Under the pieces are notes generated by a model. That model was not told the DNA's origin. It made no database searches and saw nothing but the letters and a program-made list of their open reading frames with translations. This document shows, piece after piece, positions 44,240 to 54,500 of a stretch of 64,000 nucleotides of DNA. The stretch is from RYN-230 sp963851025 (GTDB lineage: Bacteria > Actinomycetota > Actinomycetes > Streptosporangiales > Streptosporangiaceae): assembly GCA_963851025.1 (NCBI GenBank), contig CAWKOA010000008.1, forward strand, positions 186,001 to 250,000, given 5' to 3'. The number at the start of each line of letters is the position of its first letter. Position 1 is the first letter of the stretch. The position numbers and the translations under genes are program-made.

Positions 44240-44785
44240 CCTGGGGCTGAGCTGCATGGTCATGGCGTGCTCCACCAGCGCGATGAGCGTCGCCTTGGTG
44301 GACTTCCGGCCCCGGGCGTCACACTGGACCACCGGCACGTTCGGGCTGACCGACAGGGCCTCCTGCGACGTCCTGGACGCCGTGCGGGAACTCGCCGTGG
44401 AACCGTTGATCGCCACGATGAACGGCAGCCCTGCGGTCTCGAAGTAGTCCACCGCGGGGAACGAGTCGGCCAGGCGGCGGGTGTCCACCAGCACCACCGC
44501 ACCGATCGCGCCCTGGATCAGGTCGTCCCACATGAACCAGAACCGGTGCTGCCCGGGCGTGCCGAACAGGTACAGGATCAGTCCGGCGTCCAGCGTCACC
44601 CGGCCGAAGTCCATGGCCACCGTGGTCGTGGTCTTGTCCGGCACCGCCGACAGGTCGTCAACCCCGGCACTGGCCGAGGTCATGACCGCCTCGGTGGTCA
44701 GCGGAGTGATCTCCGACACTGATCCGACGAAGGTGGTCTTGCCGACGCCGAAGCCGCCCGCCACGACGATCTTCACCGACGTCAT
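44183..44785 (-). CDS. Conservon GTPase (CvnD-like), copy 2, altered C-terminus
   Basis: 200 aa. Identical to copy 1 through the P-loop and G3 region, but residues INGSTASSRTASRTSQEAL replace INGFHGEFPHGVQDVAEAL because of two compensating one-base differences (missing A near 44401, extra T near 44364). The normal stop after QLSPR is lost at the duplication junction, adding 18 residues (SPSVPSNGTSIVRYVAER) read from the kinase-tail remnant in another frame. It may be functional or a sequencing/assembly product. Confidence 0.75.
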   Translation of the reverse strand: MTSVKIVVAGGFGVGKTTFVGSVSEITPLTTEAVMTSASAGVDDLSAVPDKTTTTVAMDFGRVTLDAGLILYLFGTPGQHRFWFMWDDLIQGAIGAVVLVDTRRLADSFPAVDYFETAGLPFIVAINGSTASSRTASRTSQEALSVSPNVPVVQCDARGRKSTKATLIALVEHAMTMQLSPRSPSVPSNGTSIVRYVAER

Positions 44786-44817
44786 CGGCGGTATCCCCAG
44801 CCGTGCCCCGCACGGGA

Positions 44818-45248
44818 CTAGAGCTTGCGAAGTCCACTGAGCACCCTTTCGAGCAGGTTGAGATCTGGGCGGCCATGTGCATGGTCCAGCTGGTGAACCC
44901 TGACCAGCCCTTCCACCGCCATGTCAGCGACCAGGACACGGCCACGCCCAGGGGCATCCTGAGCACGGCGGAAATCTCCGCCACTGAACGCCAATCACGG
45001 CAGAACCCGAGAATGGCCTGGCATTCCGGGCTGAGGCTCGAAAGATCGCGCGCCTCGTAGTGAGACGCAGCCACCATCGCCTCGATCTGGAGCTGGTACC
45101 GGGGCTTGGTCCTGCCCCCGGTCACCGCATATGGCCGGACCAGCCCGCTCCCAGCGGGTTCGGCCCCACGTGAACGCTTTCCTCCGCCGGACCCGGTGCC
45201 GCGTTGGCCACCTGTCGGCGGCCAGTCATCCAGGCCTGGGCCGGACAA
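44818..45248 (-). CDS. DUF742 protein (CvnC-like), copy 2, frameshifted
   Basis: Same as copy 1 for the first ~105 codons, TTG start at 45248 with CAGGAGAG upstream. One base is missing near 44940 compared with copy 1 (ACACGGCCACG against ACACGAGCCACG), so the frame leaves the family after MPLGVA and would run into GTPase copy 2. Correcting it restores a stop at 44818. An indel error or a recently broken gene. Confidence 0.75.
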
Positions 45249-45263
45249 CGGTCTCTCCTGTCA

Positions 45264-45686
45264 CTATCTGCCATCCTCCGACCGCAGAGCCCCGCGCATA
45301 TCCGGCGTGAGGGCCCGTCCCACCCGCTCGACGAGGAGCGCCATCTCGTAGGCCACCAGGCCCATGTCGCAATCGGCGGACGCGAGCACGGCCAGGCTCG
45401 ATCCGTCGCTGATCGCCATCACCAGCAGCAGGCCGCGCTGCATTTCCACGACCGTCTGAGTCACCGGGCCGCCTTCGAAGACCCGCGAAGCGCCCTGCGT
45501 CAGGCTGGTCAGCCCGGAAGTCACGGCCGCCAGCTGATCCACCCGGTCGGCCGGGAAGCCGTTCGAGAACGCCAGGGGCAGCCCGTCAGACGAGACCACG
45601 ATGGCATGCGCGACGGACGGGACCCTCTCCACGAAGTTCGTGATCAGCCAGTTCAGGTCCTGGACCGGACGGGTTAGCGGACTCAC
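45264..45686 (-). CDS. Roadblock/LC7-domain protein (CvnB-like), copy 2
   Basis: 140 aa, intact and near-identical to copy 1 (differences such as VPSVAHA against VASVAHA, and SNGFPADRVD against SNGFPPDRVD). GTG start at 45686. It follows the sensor-kinase gene, so it is in the ancestral position of the operon (kinase, roadblock, DUF742, GTPase). Confidence 0.9.
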   Translation of the reverse strand: MSPLTRPVQDLNWLITNFVERVPSVAHAIVVSSDGLPLAFSNGFPADRVDQLAAVTSGLTSLTQGASRVFEGGPVTQTVVEMQRGLLLVMAISDGSSLAVLASADCDMGLVAYEMALLVERVGRALTPDMRGALRSEDGR

Positions 45687-45757
45687 GAACCCTCCTTTCT
45701 CGGCGACCTCACCATAAGCATCAGCACTGTACAGGCAATCCCGCTCGACCCCTCATG

Positions 45758-48700
45758 TCACATCGTCTCCCTCACCGCCAGCATCCTCATCGCTGTTAGC
45801 GGCGGCCCGCGCTTCGCGGACGCCTCGCTGGAAGCTGGCGAAGCGCTGCCTGGTCACCGCAGCCGAGCGAACCGGAGGCGGCGTTGCCGGCCTCGGCGCT
45901 CGCGCCCACGGTCCCGGGCACCAGGTTGGCCTTGGGCACGCGCTTCGGGAGGCCGGACAGGGTCACCCCGCCGGAGGCCGGCTTGCTCACCGCCTCGGCG
46001 GCCCGCCAGCCCTCGTCCGCGGCGGAGGCGGTCCAGCCGCCCGTGTTGTCTGCTGCCGTGCTGGTTCCGGTGCGGCCGCACCCGAGTTCGGCCGGTCGGC
46101 GCTGTGCCGGCCACGGCGGAACCAGTCCGACTCCACCGACTCGAAGATGGGCAGCCGGTTGCCCTCGCCGAGCCGGGCCGGCCGGCGGCACGACCACCTC
46201 CCGCCGGGCCGGCCGGGCTCGCTGCTGCCGAGGCTCCGCACGGGCCGGGTCGGCAGCCGGGGCGGCTGGCTGGCACCGTCGCCGCTCAGCGACGTACCGA
46301 ACGACGACGTGCCGTTGCTGGGCACCGACGGGAGCGGGCCGGTGCTCGCCGCGGGCGGCGGCGCGGACGCGGCCGGCGTTGCTCAGCGGCGGGTCATCCC
46401 AGGACGAGACGGACGGCTGGGACGCTGGGCTCTCCCAGGACGGCGTGTCCGGCTGGGACGGGGCATCGTCCCAGGCGGGCCCGGCGGCGTGGCGCTGGGC
46501 GACGACGGGCCGGGATCATCCCAGGACGGGGTGGACGGGGTGGACCGTCGCGGGGAAGCCGGCCGTGGCCGCCGAATCACCGTTCTCGGCGTGCAGCGGG
46601 GTGAACCGCGGCGCGCGGGCCGCGTTGACCGCCTCCTCGGCGGCGGTGCGGCCGCGGCGCGGGCCCCACTCCCCGCCGCCCCTTGCCGTTCCGTTGCCGG
46701 ACAGGGCCTCCATGGGGTCGGCGCTGCCGGAGCCGTTCCGCTCGAAGCGGCGCAGCCCGGCCGGGGAGCCGTTGCCCTCGTGGGTCACCGTCTCGTCCGG
46801 CAGCCAGACCAGCGCGGTCAGGCCGCCGGTCGTGGCCGGGCGCAGCCGGACCCGGATGCCGTGCCGCGCGGCCAGCCGGGCGACCACGAACAGGCCCATG
46901 CGGCGGGACACGGCCACGTCCACCACCGGCGGGTTGTCCAGCCGCCAGTTGGCGTGGGCCATCTCCTCGGCGCCCATGCCGACACCCTGGTCGCTGATGT
47001 CGAGCAGGACTCCCCCGCTGTTCAGCAGGTGCCCGGACACGGTCACCGGCGTCTCCGCGGACGAGAACGAGGTGGCGTTCTCCACCAGCTCGGCGACCAG
47101 GTGCACCACGTCGTTGACGGCCTGGCCGCGGACCGAGATGCCGGGCTGCACGTTCATCGAGACCCGCTCGTACTGCTCGATCTCGGAGACCGCCGCACGG
47201 AGCACGTCCACCAGGGCCACCGGCTGGTTCCACCGCCGGGACACCTCATGGCCCGCGAGGACCAGGAGGTTCTCCGAGTTGCGGCGCATGCGGGTGGCCA
47301 GGTGGTCCATCTGGAACAGGTTGGACAGCCGCTCCGGGTCCTGCTCGCCCTGCTCGAGATCGTCGATCAGCCGGATCTGGCGTTCGACCAGGGACTGGCT
47401 GCGCCGGGACAGGTTCACGAACATCGCGTTGACGTTCCCGCGCAGCGCGGCCTCGTTGGCGGCCAGCCGGAGCGCTTCCCGGTGGACCTGGTCGAACGCC
47501 CGCGCGACTTCACCGATCTCGTCGGAGGAGTCCACGTCGATGGGGGCGACGTCGAAGGAGCCGCCGCCGTCGGCCTCGCTCATCCGCCGGACCATCTCGG
47601 GCAGCCGCACGCCCGCCACTTCCAGGGCGCCCGCCCGCAGCCGCCGCAGCGGGCGGACCATCGAGCGGCCGATGACCACGGTCAGGAACAGGGAGAGCGC
47701 GAGCACGAGCAGGACCGCCGCGCCGACCACGATGGCCGCGGTCAGGGCCGACTTGTGCAGCGACGCCGCCCGGGAGCTGATCTGCGCGGACAGCGCCTGC
47801 TCGACCGAGCCCATCTGGGCGTCGATCTCGTTCGACATGGCGCCGTACCAGTCGTCCACCGTGGTGGTGATCGGTCGTCAGCTTGCCGGTCTGCGCCTGC
47901 GATGGCGATCGCCTGGGTCTCCTCGGCGTTGGCCTCGAACACGAAGGACCTGGCCACGCTGTTGTCCCACAGGTTGCGCTGCGCGATGCTGGCCGTGGTG
48001 TTGAACGAGGTCAGGTTGCTCTGCTGCTCCGACAGCGCCGAGTTGAGCGCGGTCAGCTCGTTCGGGCGTGAGCTGGCCGACCAGCAGGCCGTCGGTGAGG
48101 ATCGCGCGCTGCTCGGAGGCCTGCTCCTTCATCCTGGACACCAGGCCGAGCACCCGGATGGCCTGGGCCAGCGTCGCGTCACTGGCGCCCTGGCCGGTCA
48201 CGTCGATGAGCGCGATCAGCTGCTGGATGATCGTGGTGTACTTCTGCACCACGACCAGGGCGGGCAGCGTCGGTCCCGGTCGCCGCCGCCCGCAGCTGCT
48301 GCAGGTTCTGCAGCGCGGTGCGGCGCCGTCGCCGCCTCCTGCTGGGCCTGGGCCGAGAACGAGCCGTTGATCTGGTCCAGCTCGGACCGCACCGCGGCTG
48401 CGGCTCTGATTGGTCAGGGCCTGCTGCTGTTTCACCACCGCCAGCTCGGTGGGCGCCGGCGTTACCGGCGGATCCGCGGCCGCTGCCCTGGCCCGGGTTC
48501 CCGAGCCCGATGTACCGGACCGTCTGGTCCCGCTCGTCCTCCAGGCGCTGGGCGAGGACGGTGACGTCGGCGCTGAGCGCGGCGAGCTGCTGGACCCGCC
48601 CGTCGGCGGTGGCGCTGCGCGCGTAGGACAGGATCGCGATGCCGCCCAGCACGACCGCGGTCAGCGTGGGGATGGCGATCAGCAGGACCAGGCGGGAGCG

Positions 48701-48881
48701 CACCCGCCAGTTCTTGAGCGCCCGGCGTGAGCTGGCTGCCCGGGCGCCTGGCCTGGCCTGCTCCCCCGGCCTCGGCACTGTCGTCCCGGCCGTCGAGGTC
48801 CGCGGGCGCGCGGGACGCTGGGCCGGCCTCGGTAGACGGCTGAACTGACGCTGAGTCGCCAGCCAGCCCGTTACCGGTCAT
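45758..48881 (-). CDS. Conservon sensor histidine kinase (CvnA-like, nitrate-sensor type), multiple frameshifts
   Basis: About 1040 codons. Order: cytoplasmic N-terminus, membrane helix (LVLLIAIPTLTAVVLGGIAI), extracellular sensor region with LEDERDQTVRYIGLG (NIT-like), second helix (AIVVGAAVLLVLALSLFLTV), HAMP (SMVRPLRRLRAGALEVAG), dimerisation region ending NLFQMDHLATRMRRNSENLL, ATPase N-box HLVAELVENATSFSS and G-boxes DQGVGMG and GLFVVARLAARHGI, then a long disordered tail. Frames change near 48770, 48460, 48270, 47875, 46520 and several times in the tail; the 46516-47859 core is clean. Start ATG at 48881 (MTGNGLAGD). Such a density of shifts in a conserved core gene suggests sequence error. 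Confidence 0.78.
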
Positions 48882-49568
48882 CTTGCTGCGGGACCGCACA
48901 GCCTCTGCACCTCTCACCTGGCTTGTGTGGCGAGCCAGCAGGCCCGCGGTACTTGCGGCGGAACTGACATGACGCACCCCTTCCCGGGTGACGATTCTGC
49001 GTGCCCGCCGCGCGGGCGCGGCCAAGGGGCTAACCCTAACGTCTCACCATCGGCAGTGATCAATACCTTATGCCAGGAAAGCGCTGCTCTAGCGTGATGT
49101 TTGCCGGATAGCTCGACGTGAGTAGGGTACTCTCCGGCGCTCCGATCGTGGCTCGTTCTGTACTAACTAAGCCGTGTATGTGCGAAGAGCGCTAAGAGTA
49201 CCCAGGTACGGGGGGTACAGGGTGATCCGGGGACAGCCGTCCTCGCGGCCCCCCGCCGCTCCCGGCGCCGCTGGTGACCTCCTGCGGGACGGCTCCGGGG
49301 CCCCGTCGCCCGGCCGGGCCGCACCCCTGCGCGCCTGAGCGGGCTATCACGCCGCCGCGCGTTCCGCTTACGTCCGGATGCAGCGGGCCGGCCACCGGCG
49401 GGCCGCGCCCATCGCCGGGACCGGGCCGGCCATTCCCGCGCGGAAACAGGGATGGGCGGGACCGGGATACCCCATTGATGCCGCCGCGGCCGCCGCGGCC
49501 GCCGGCCGCCACCGCGAGCCGGTTATAGGGCGGCCGGGCCTTTCGGCCATAACTGCCCGGCCGGGCCC
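48882..49568. other. 687-bp gap upstream of the conservon
   Basis: Contains the promoter region of the conservon (a locally AT-richer patch at about 49050-49190). A GC hairpin, CGGCCGGGC with GCCCGGCCG (49531-49539 and 49555-49563), is close to the acyl-CoA dehydrogenase stop and may be its terminator. The 49380-49530 part is GC-repetitive (CCGCGGCCGC). No gene supported. Confidence 0.55.
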
Positions 49569-50744
49569 CTACTCCGGGACCCCGAGTTCCCGGGCGATGA
49601 TCATCCGCTGCACCTCGGAGGTGCCCTCCCCGATCTCCAGCACCTTGGCGTCGCGGTAGAACCGCGCGACCGGGAACTCGTTCATGAACCCGTAGCCGCC
49701 GAAGATCTGGGTGGCGTCCCGCGCGTTGTCCATGGCCGCGTTGGCCGCGACCAGCTTGGCGATGGCCGCCTGCCGCTTGACCGGCTGCCCCGCCACCAGC
49801 CGGGCCGCGGCGTCGTACCAGGCCAGCCGCGCGCTGTGGGTGCGCGCCTCCATGTCGGCGAGCTTGAACCGGATGGCCTGGTAATGGCCGAGCCGGTGGC
49901 CGAACGCCGCCCGCTCGCCGGCGTAGCGCAGGCATTCGTCCACGCAGCCCTGGGCCAGGCCGGCCGCCAGCGCGGCGATGGCGATCCGGCCCTCGTCCAG
50001 GATCTCCAGGAACTGGGCGTAGCCGCGGCCGCGGGCGCCGAGCAGATGGTCCGCCGGGACCCGGCAGGAGGCGAACGCCAGTTCCCTGGTGTCCGAGGCG
50101 CACCAGCCGACCTTCGAGTACTCCTGCGCCGACGGTCAGGCCGGGGGTGCCGGCCGGCACCACGATGGACGAGATCTCCCGGGGCCCGCCGGGATCGCCC
50201 CCGGTGATGGCCAGCACCGTCACCAGGGAGGTGATCGCGGTCCCGGAGTTGGTGATGAACGACTTGGTCCCGTCGATGACCCACTCCCCGCCGCCCTCCC
50301 CCGTGCTCCAGCCGGGCCGTGGTCCGCATCCCGCCGGGGATGTCGGACCCGCCGCCCGCCTCGGTCAGGCCGAACGCGGCCAGGCGCTCCCCGGAGCACA
50401 GGTCGGGCAGCCAGCGGCGGCGCTGGGCCTCGCGTGCCGAACCGGTAGATAGGCATGGCGCCGAGGGCCACCGCGGCCTCCAGCGTGATGGCCACCGAGG
50501 AGTCCACCCGGGCCAGTTCCTCCAGGGCCAGGCAGAGCGCGAACAGGTCGCCGCCCATGCCGCCGTACTCCGCCGGGAACGGCAGCCCGAACAGGCCGAG
50601 CTTGGCCATCCTGGCGACCAGGTCGTAGGGGAACTCGCCGCGCTCGTAGTAGCCGCCGATCACCGGCCGCACCACGTCGCGGGCGAACGCGGCGACGGTC
50701 TGGCGCAGTTCCTCATGCTCATCGCTCAGCGCATAACTGATCAT
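49569..50744 (-). CDS. Acyl-CoA dehydrogenase, frameshifted
   Basis: About 388 aa FAD enzyme of fatty-acid or branched-chain acyl-CoA oxidation. N-terminus MISYALSDEHEELRQTVAAF, LFGLPFPAEYGGMGGDLFAL; middle AFGLTEAGGGSD; C-terminus RDATQIFGGYGFMNEFPVAR and the catalytic-glutamate motif EIGEGTSEVQRMIIAREL. Frames shift near 50437, 50310 and 50130, always at G/C runs. No partner electron-transfer or ligase genes are near, so the acyl substrate is unknown. Confidence 0.83.
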
Positions 50745-50878
50745 CGGTGCCCCTCACCACTGGTGACGCCGCATGACCGCGATGCTACTGGCCGCCGCGC
50801 ACCAGGCCGGGCACGCGCGCCGTCCCGCGGACGTTAGGCTCTCGTGAACACGTCCCTGCCGCCGTCCCGGAGGACGAC

Positions 50879-51509
50879 ATGGCGACCCTGACCTGTCCTG
50901 CCTGTGCCGCTGAGGTCCAGCAGGACGATCTCATCTGCTTCACCTGCGGCGCCAACCTGCCCAGGCGCAAGACGGCCGACGAGCCCGCCTCGCCGACCGT
51001 CATGCAGGAGTACCCGAAACGGGAGGGTGCGGCGGCCCCGGCCGCCGGGTCGTCCTGCCCGCACTGCGGCGCGGCCATCCGGGAGCCCGCGGCCGTGTTC
51101 TGCGCAGGTGTGCCGCGAGCCGCTGCCGCCCCGGAAGGGCATCATCTCGCCGGTGGTGCTGCGCCTGGTGTTCCCCACCGGCAACGTGGAGGTGCCCGCG
51201 GGCACCTCGCTGGTGCTCGGCCGTGACCCGGAAGAGTCCCTGGTCGCCGCGGCCTTCGCCAGCTACGACAACGTCTCGCGGCGGCACGCCACGGTGACCG
51301 TCAGCGACACCGGCCAGGCCACGATCCGGGACGAGCACTCCACCAACGGGACGTTCGTCAACGGGGACCGGGTGCTGCCCGGCACCGAGGTCCGCCTGGT
51401 CGACGGGGACAGCGTCCGGCTGGCCGCCGACGTGACCGGCGAGGTGTCGCTGCCCCGGCAGGGCATCCCGGGGCGTTCAGCACGCAACGGGCACCGCGAC
51501 CCGGCCTGA
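50879..51509 (+). CDS. Zinc-ribbon / FHA-domain protein, one apparent frameshift
   Basis: About 210 aa. Two zinc ribbons (CPACAAEVQQDDLICFTCGA, and CPHCGAAIREPAAVFC followed by QVC after correction) then an FHA phosphothreonine-binding domain: SLVLGRDPEES, SRRHATVTVS and STNGTFVNGDRVL. One base is missing near 51106 (GCGCAGGTGTGC), which otherwise joins AVFCAQVCREPLPPRKG. FHA proteins read out Ser/Thr kinase signalling. It stands alone. Confidence 0.83.
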
Positions 51510-51635
51510 CCCGCGCGTCTGACCCTCGCGGCCTGACTCCCGGCGGGCCTGGCCCGGGCTTCGTTTGGGCCTGTCGAGGCGGCAGCGCGCCGTGAGACCA
51601 TCGCGGCATCGGCACCATGATCCGCGGAGGTGGCC

Positions 51636-53111
51636 ATGGCCGTCCGGGAATCTGCCACTACGGCGCTGGGCCTCCGGCGGGACGCCATCGGCCTGCGCGA
51701 GGTCCTGTTCCAGAGCATCACGGACATGGCCCCCGGCGCGGCCATCGCCGCCTCGATCCCGGCCGGGGTCGCGTTCGCGGGCGGCTCGCTGCCCGCTGGC
51801 CGTGGTCTTCGCCCTGGTCGCCTGCCTGTTCTGCGCGGTCAGCATCGGCCTGCTGGCCCGGGAGATGCCGTCGGCCGGGTCGCTGGCCACCTACGCCGCC
51901 CGCGGCCTGCACCCGGCCATCGGCTTCCTGGTCGCCTGGGGCTACGTGCTGGTCGGGTTCCTGATCCCGCCGCTGGTCCTGCTCCAGCTCGGCTTCACCA
52001 CCGCCGCCACCCTCAACGCCGAGTTCCACGGTTACCCGGCGAACCTGTGGTGGCCGTGGGCGCTGGCCGGGGCGGTGATCGTGCTCGCGGCCGGCTTCTA
52101 CGGCATCCGCACCTCCGCCCGGCTCGGCACCGTCCTCGGCCTGTTCGAGATCGGCGTGTTCCTGGTGCTCGCCGTGTTCTTCGTGGTCCACGCGGGCAGC
52201 CACAACACGCTGAGCGTGTTCACCACGAAGTACACCCCGCCCGGGTTCCGCGGCATCGCCGGGGTGATCGGCGGCTCGGTGTACACGATCCTGGCCTTCG
52301 GCGGGTTCGAGGGGGCCGCGCCGCTGGCCGAGGAGGCCAGGAACCCGCGGCGGACCATCCCGCGGGCGGTGCTGCTGGCCACCCTGCTGATCGGGGCGCT
52401 GTACGTGTTCACCACCTACGCGGTGGACGTCGCGTACGGCCCGGCCAGGTTCCACAACTTCACCACCGGGACCGGGGCCGCGTCCTGGGAGGGCATGGCC
52501 CGGTCGCTGTACGGGCTGTTCTGGTTCTTCGTCTTCCTCGCCATCGTGAACTCCACCATCGCCAACGCCAACGCGGGGGTGAACGTCTCCAGCCGGACGG
52601 CCTACGCGATGGGCCGGATCGGCGCGTTCCCGCGCTTCCTGGCCCAGGTGCACCCGAAGCACCACTCCCCCGCGCTGGCCATCGTGACCGGCTTCGTGAT
52701 CACCGTCGCGGTGACCCTCGGCCTCGGCCTGGGCTACGACCCGGTCACCGCGTTCGTGATGGTGGCCACCGCCCTGGTCATCGTGCTGGCCGCGATCTAC
52801 ATCGTGATGAACGCGGCCTGCATCGGCTACTTCGCCCGGGCGCGGCCGGCAGGCTCAACCCGCTGCTGCACCTGGTCATCCCGGTGCTGGGGATCATGAC
52901 GTTCGTCCCGGCCTGGCTGACCGCCGCGGGGATCAAGGTGTTCTCGTTCGTGGCCCCGCTGTCCCCGCCGTACTCCTACATGGGCCCCGGGGTGGCCGGC
53001 TTGATGGTCGTGGGCGTGATCTACCTTGTCTACCTGTACCGGCATGACCCGCGCCGGGTGGTCGAGGTCGGGCTGGTGCACCTGGACCCGCTGGAGGAGT
53101 ACGAACCATGA
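51636..53111 (+). CDS. APC-superfamily amino-acid/amine permease, two apparent frameshifts
   Basis: About 492 aa with ~12 hydrophobic helices: LREVLFQSITDMAPGAAIAA at the start, AFGGFEGAAPLAEEARNPRR and NSTIANANAGVNVSSRTAYA in the middle. Frames shift near 51797 and 52845, both in short G/C runs. ATG at 51636 with GGAGG just upstream. Its stop overlaps the start of the acetamidase/formamidase gene by 4 bp (ATGA), so the permease probably imports the amide or a related nitrogen compound for that enzyme. Confidence 0.83.
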   Translation: MAVRESATTALGLRRDAIGLREVLFQSITDMAPGAAIAASIPAGVAFAGGSLPAGRGLRPGRLPVLRGQHRPAGPGDAVGRVAGHLRRPRPAPGHRLPGRLGLRAGRVPDPAAGPAPARLHHRRHPQRRVPRLPGEPVVAVGAGRGGDRARGRLLRHPHLRPARHRPRPVRDRRVPGARRVLRGPRGQPQHAERVHHEVHPARVPRHRRGDRRLGVHDPGLRRVRGGRAAGRGGQEPAADHPAGGAAGHPADRGAVRVHHLRGGRRVRPGQVPQLHHRDRGRVLGGHGPVAVRAVLVLRLPRHRELHHRQRQRGGERLQPDGLRDGPDRRVPALPGPGAPEAPLPRAGHRDRLRDHRRGDPRPRPGLRPGHRVRDGGHRPGHRAGRDLHRDERGLHRLLRPGAAGRLNPLLHLVIPVLGIMTFVPAWLTAAGIKVFSFVAPLSPPYSYMGPGVAGLMVVGVIYLVYLYRHDPRRVVEVGLVHLDPLEEYEP

Positions 53112-54124
53112 GCGACCCGCAGGTGATCACCTTCCGGCCGTCCGCGGACCAGTACGCGTGGACGTTCGGCGGCGCCGCGCCGGTGGCCCGGGTCCGCCCG
53201 CCCGCGGTGCTCGAGGTGTTCACCGAGGACTGCTTCGCCGGCCGGGTCCGCAGCGAGACCGACCTGGTCTCGGAGGTCTGCGAGTTCCCTTACCTCAACC
53301 CGCAGACCGGCCCGTTCTGGATCGAGGGCGCCGAGCCCGGCGACACCCTGGCCGTCCACTTCATCTCGATCGAGCCGGCCCGGGACTGGGGCGCGTCCAC
53401 CACCGTGCCGCTGTTCGGCGCGCTGAGCGCGACCCACGCCACCGCGCTGCTGCACGACCCGCTCCCCGAGCTGGTCTGGCTGTGGCAGTTCGACACGGCC
53501 AAGGGCCTGTGCCGGTTCACCGCCCGGCGCGGCGACTTCACCGCGGACCTGCCGATCGAGCCGATGCACGGGACCGTGGGGGTGGCCCCGGCCAACCTGG
53601 AGGTGCGCAGCGCCCTGGTGCCGGACGCGTTCGGCGGCAACATGGACACCCCGGAGATGCGCGCCGGGGTCACCTGCTACCTGGGGGTGAACGTCGAGGG
53701 GGCGCTGTTCTCGCTGGGCGACGGGCACGCCCGCCAGGGCGAGGGCGAGACCTGCGGGGTCGCGGTGGAGTGCGCGATGAACACGGTGCTGGCGGTGGAC
53801 CTGATCAAGGGCCGCCCGTGCGCCTGGCCGCGGCTGGAGTCGGACACGCACCTGATGTCCGCGGGCTCGGCCCGGCCGCTGGAGGACGCGTTCCGGATCG
53901 CGGCGCTGGACCTGGTGCAGTGGCTGGCCGCCGACTACGGGCTGGACCAGCTGGACGCCTACCAGCTGGCCACCCAGGCCATCGAGGCGCCGCTGGCCAA
54001 CGTCTGCGACCCCAACTACACCAGCGTGGTCAAGATGCCCAAGCAGTACCTGCCCGCCGCCGATCCCATGCGGGGCGCGCACGCCCGGCTCCGCGAGCTG
54101 GCCCGGGCCTACCGGGGCGGCTGA
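53108..54124 (+). CDS. Acetamidase/formamidase-family amidohydrolase
   Basis: 338 aa, FmdA/AmdA family. EFPYLNPQTGPFWIEGAEPG, VHFISIEPARDWG, GTVGVAPANLEVRSALVP and NMDTPEMRAGVTCYLGVNVEG are characteristic, as is FSLGDGHARQGEGETCGVAVE. The enzyme hydrolyses short amides to ammonia and acid. It is translationally coupled to the upstream permease. The next gene is PadR-like and separately promoted. Confidence 0.9.
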   Translation: MSDPQVITFRPSADQYAWTFGGAAPVARVRPPAVLEVFTEDCFAGRVRSETDLVSEVCEFPYLNPQTGPFWIEGAEPGDTLAVHFISIEPARDWGASTTVPLFGALSATHATALLHDPLPELVWLWQFDTAKGLCRFTARRGDFTADLPIEPMHGTVGVAPANLEVRSALVPDAFGGNMDTPEMRAGVTCYLGVNVEGALFSLGDGHARQGEGETCGVAVECAMNTVLAVDLIKGRPCAWPRLESDTHLMSAGSARPLEDAFRIAALDLVQWLAADYGLDQLDAYQLATQAIEAPLANVCDPNYTSVVKMPKQYLPAADPMRGAHARLRELARAYRGG

Positions 54125-54139
54125 CGCGCCGCCGGCGCG

Positions 54140-54168
54140 TTGACACCTAGCATTCCTAGGCATAGAGT
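54140..54168 (+). promoter_or_regulatory. Promoter with embedded palindrome before padR-like gene
   Basis: TTGACA (54140-54145), 17-bp spacer, TAGAGT (54163-54168), ATG at 54177. The spacer holds CCTAG-CATTC-CTAGG (54146-54160), a perfect inverted repeat, so a regulator could sit directly on the promoter. The leader would be almost absent. Confidence 0.7.
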
Positions 54169-54176
54169 TCCGAGGT

Positions 54177-54500
54177 ATGAATCGGGAACGCCTCAAGGGA
54201 CACCTGGACCTGCTCCTGCTGTCCGTGCTCACCGCCGGGCCGGCGCACGGCTACGCGGTCATCTCCGAGCTGCGCCGCCGCAGTGAGGGCACCTTCGACC
54301 TGCCCGAGGGCACGGTCTACCCCGCCCTGCACCGGCTCGAGGACGCCGGGCTGCTGAGCAGCTCCTGGGCCCTGGCCGACGGCCGGCGGCGCCGGGTCTA
54401 CGCGCTGACCGCCCCGGGCGCGGCCGCGCTGAGCGCGGAGCGGACCGAGTACCGGCAGTTCACCCACGGGATGCAGGCCGTGCTGGGGTGGTCGGCATGA
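54177..54500 (+). CDS. PadR-family transcriptional regulator
   Basis: 107 aa. LKGHLDLLLLSVLTAGPAHG, YAVISELRRRSEGTFDLPEG and LEDAGLLSSSW are the PadR winged-helix signature. Such short PadR proteins usually repress a following membrane protein gene. Stop overlaps the next start (ATGA). The promoter spacer palindrome is its likely own operator. Confidence 0.92.
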   Translation: MNRERLKGHLDLLLLSVLTAGPAHGYAVISELRRRSEGTFDLPEGTVYPALHRLEDAGLLSSSWALADGRRRRVYALTAPGAAALSAERTEYRQFTHGMQAVLGWSA

